Source of the DNA: Caballeronia mineralivorans PML1(12)
GTDB lineage: Bacteria; Pseudomonadota; Gammaproteobacteria; Burkholderiales; Burkholderiaceae
Assembly (NCBI RefSeq): GCF_001028175.1
Contig: NZ_AEJF01000079.1
Span: 1 to 52,105 of the forward strand
Length of the DNA: 52,105 nucleotides
Direction: 5' to 3'
Positions within the stretch are counted from its first letter, which is position 1; each line of letters begins with the position of its first letter. The notes below the pieces were generated by a model. It made no database searches and was not told where the DNA came from. It saw nothing but the letters and a program-made list of their open reading frames with translations. The position numbers and the translations under genes were made by a program. Shown in pieces: positions 51,980-52,105 of this stretch.

Positions 51980-52105
51980 GGGTTTTCGTTCGCACTCGGG
52001 GTTGGTTGGGGTCTGTCGGTGCTCGTGGGACTGGGTCAAGGCCGGGTTGCTGCTGCTTAGGCCTGCGGTCGGTTTAAGTTAGCTGTTCTCTTTATCACTA
52101 TTAGC

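Overview
The window is high-GC, densely packed DNA that looks like a Burkholderiales chromosome or megaplasmid, most likely a Paraburkholderia/Caballeronia-type soil or plant-associated beta-proteobacterium. This is an inference from codon use, the guanidinobutyrase/LysR pair, HAF-repeat and TIGR00027-type proteins, the number of SDR/LysR/TetR/HxlR modules, and two chemoreceptors. I see no rRNA, tRNA, CRISPR array, intact insertion sequence, phage or conjugation genes.

Region 1 (1-9.2 kb) is a metabolic patchwork: the end of an epimerase-like SDR, an SDR lacking the usual catalytic Tyr/Lys, a DyP peroxidase, a methyltransferase, a secreted propeller-like protein, an SDR divergent from a TetR repressor with two tandem operators between them, an NTF2-like protein, a GST, a truncated SDR remnant with a trinucleotide repeat, and a LysR regulator. 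Region 2 (9.3-20.4 kb) is accessory in character: a large secreted propeller protein, a twice-frameshifted gene remnant, an array of six and a half 132-bp HAF repeats, several orphan genes, a cupin, an isoprenylcysteine-methyltransferase-like membrane enzyme, an extra dihydrofolate reductase, and long gene-poor stretches that share a degenerate dispersed repeat.

Region 3 (20.4-32.1 kb) holds regulator/enzyme pairs: DJ-1/PfpI with MocR, LysR with an SDR, and HxlR with a haloalkane-dehalogenase-like hydrolase under a well-formed promoter with a palindromic operator. It also has a three-gene periplasmic dehydrogenase operon (subunit 3, GMC flavoprotein, tri-haem cytochrome c) next to a chemoreceptor. 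Region 4 (32.1-38.4 kb) is one 2095-residue protein joining a Ser/Thr kinase, AAA-type ATPase, helical region, GAF, PAS, histidine kinase and receiver, with a degenerate 15-bp repeat inside the GAF region.

Region 5 (38.4-46.1 kb) has a LexA-controlled dinB-alkB DNA-damage unit preceded by a short upstream ORF whose stop overlaps the dinB start, then a probably Fur-regulated TonB siderophore receptor with a PepSY membrane protein, and a second chemoreceptor ending in a CheR-tether-like pentapeptide. Region 6 (46.3-52 kb) has an ArsC-like protein, an orphan branched-chain-type binding protein, a hydroxyacid dehydrogenase, a class II aldolase, and guanidinobutyrase divergent from a LysR regulator.

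I do not find a clearly new multi-gene system. The least ordinary items are the trifunctional kinase with its internal repeat, the dinB-alkB unit with its upstream ORF, the HxlR/dehalogenase switch, the tandem TetR operators, the HAF array, and the hidden pseudogene and dispersed repeat in region 2.
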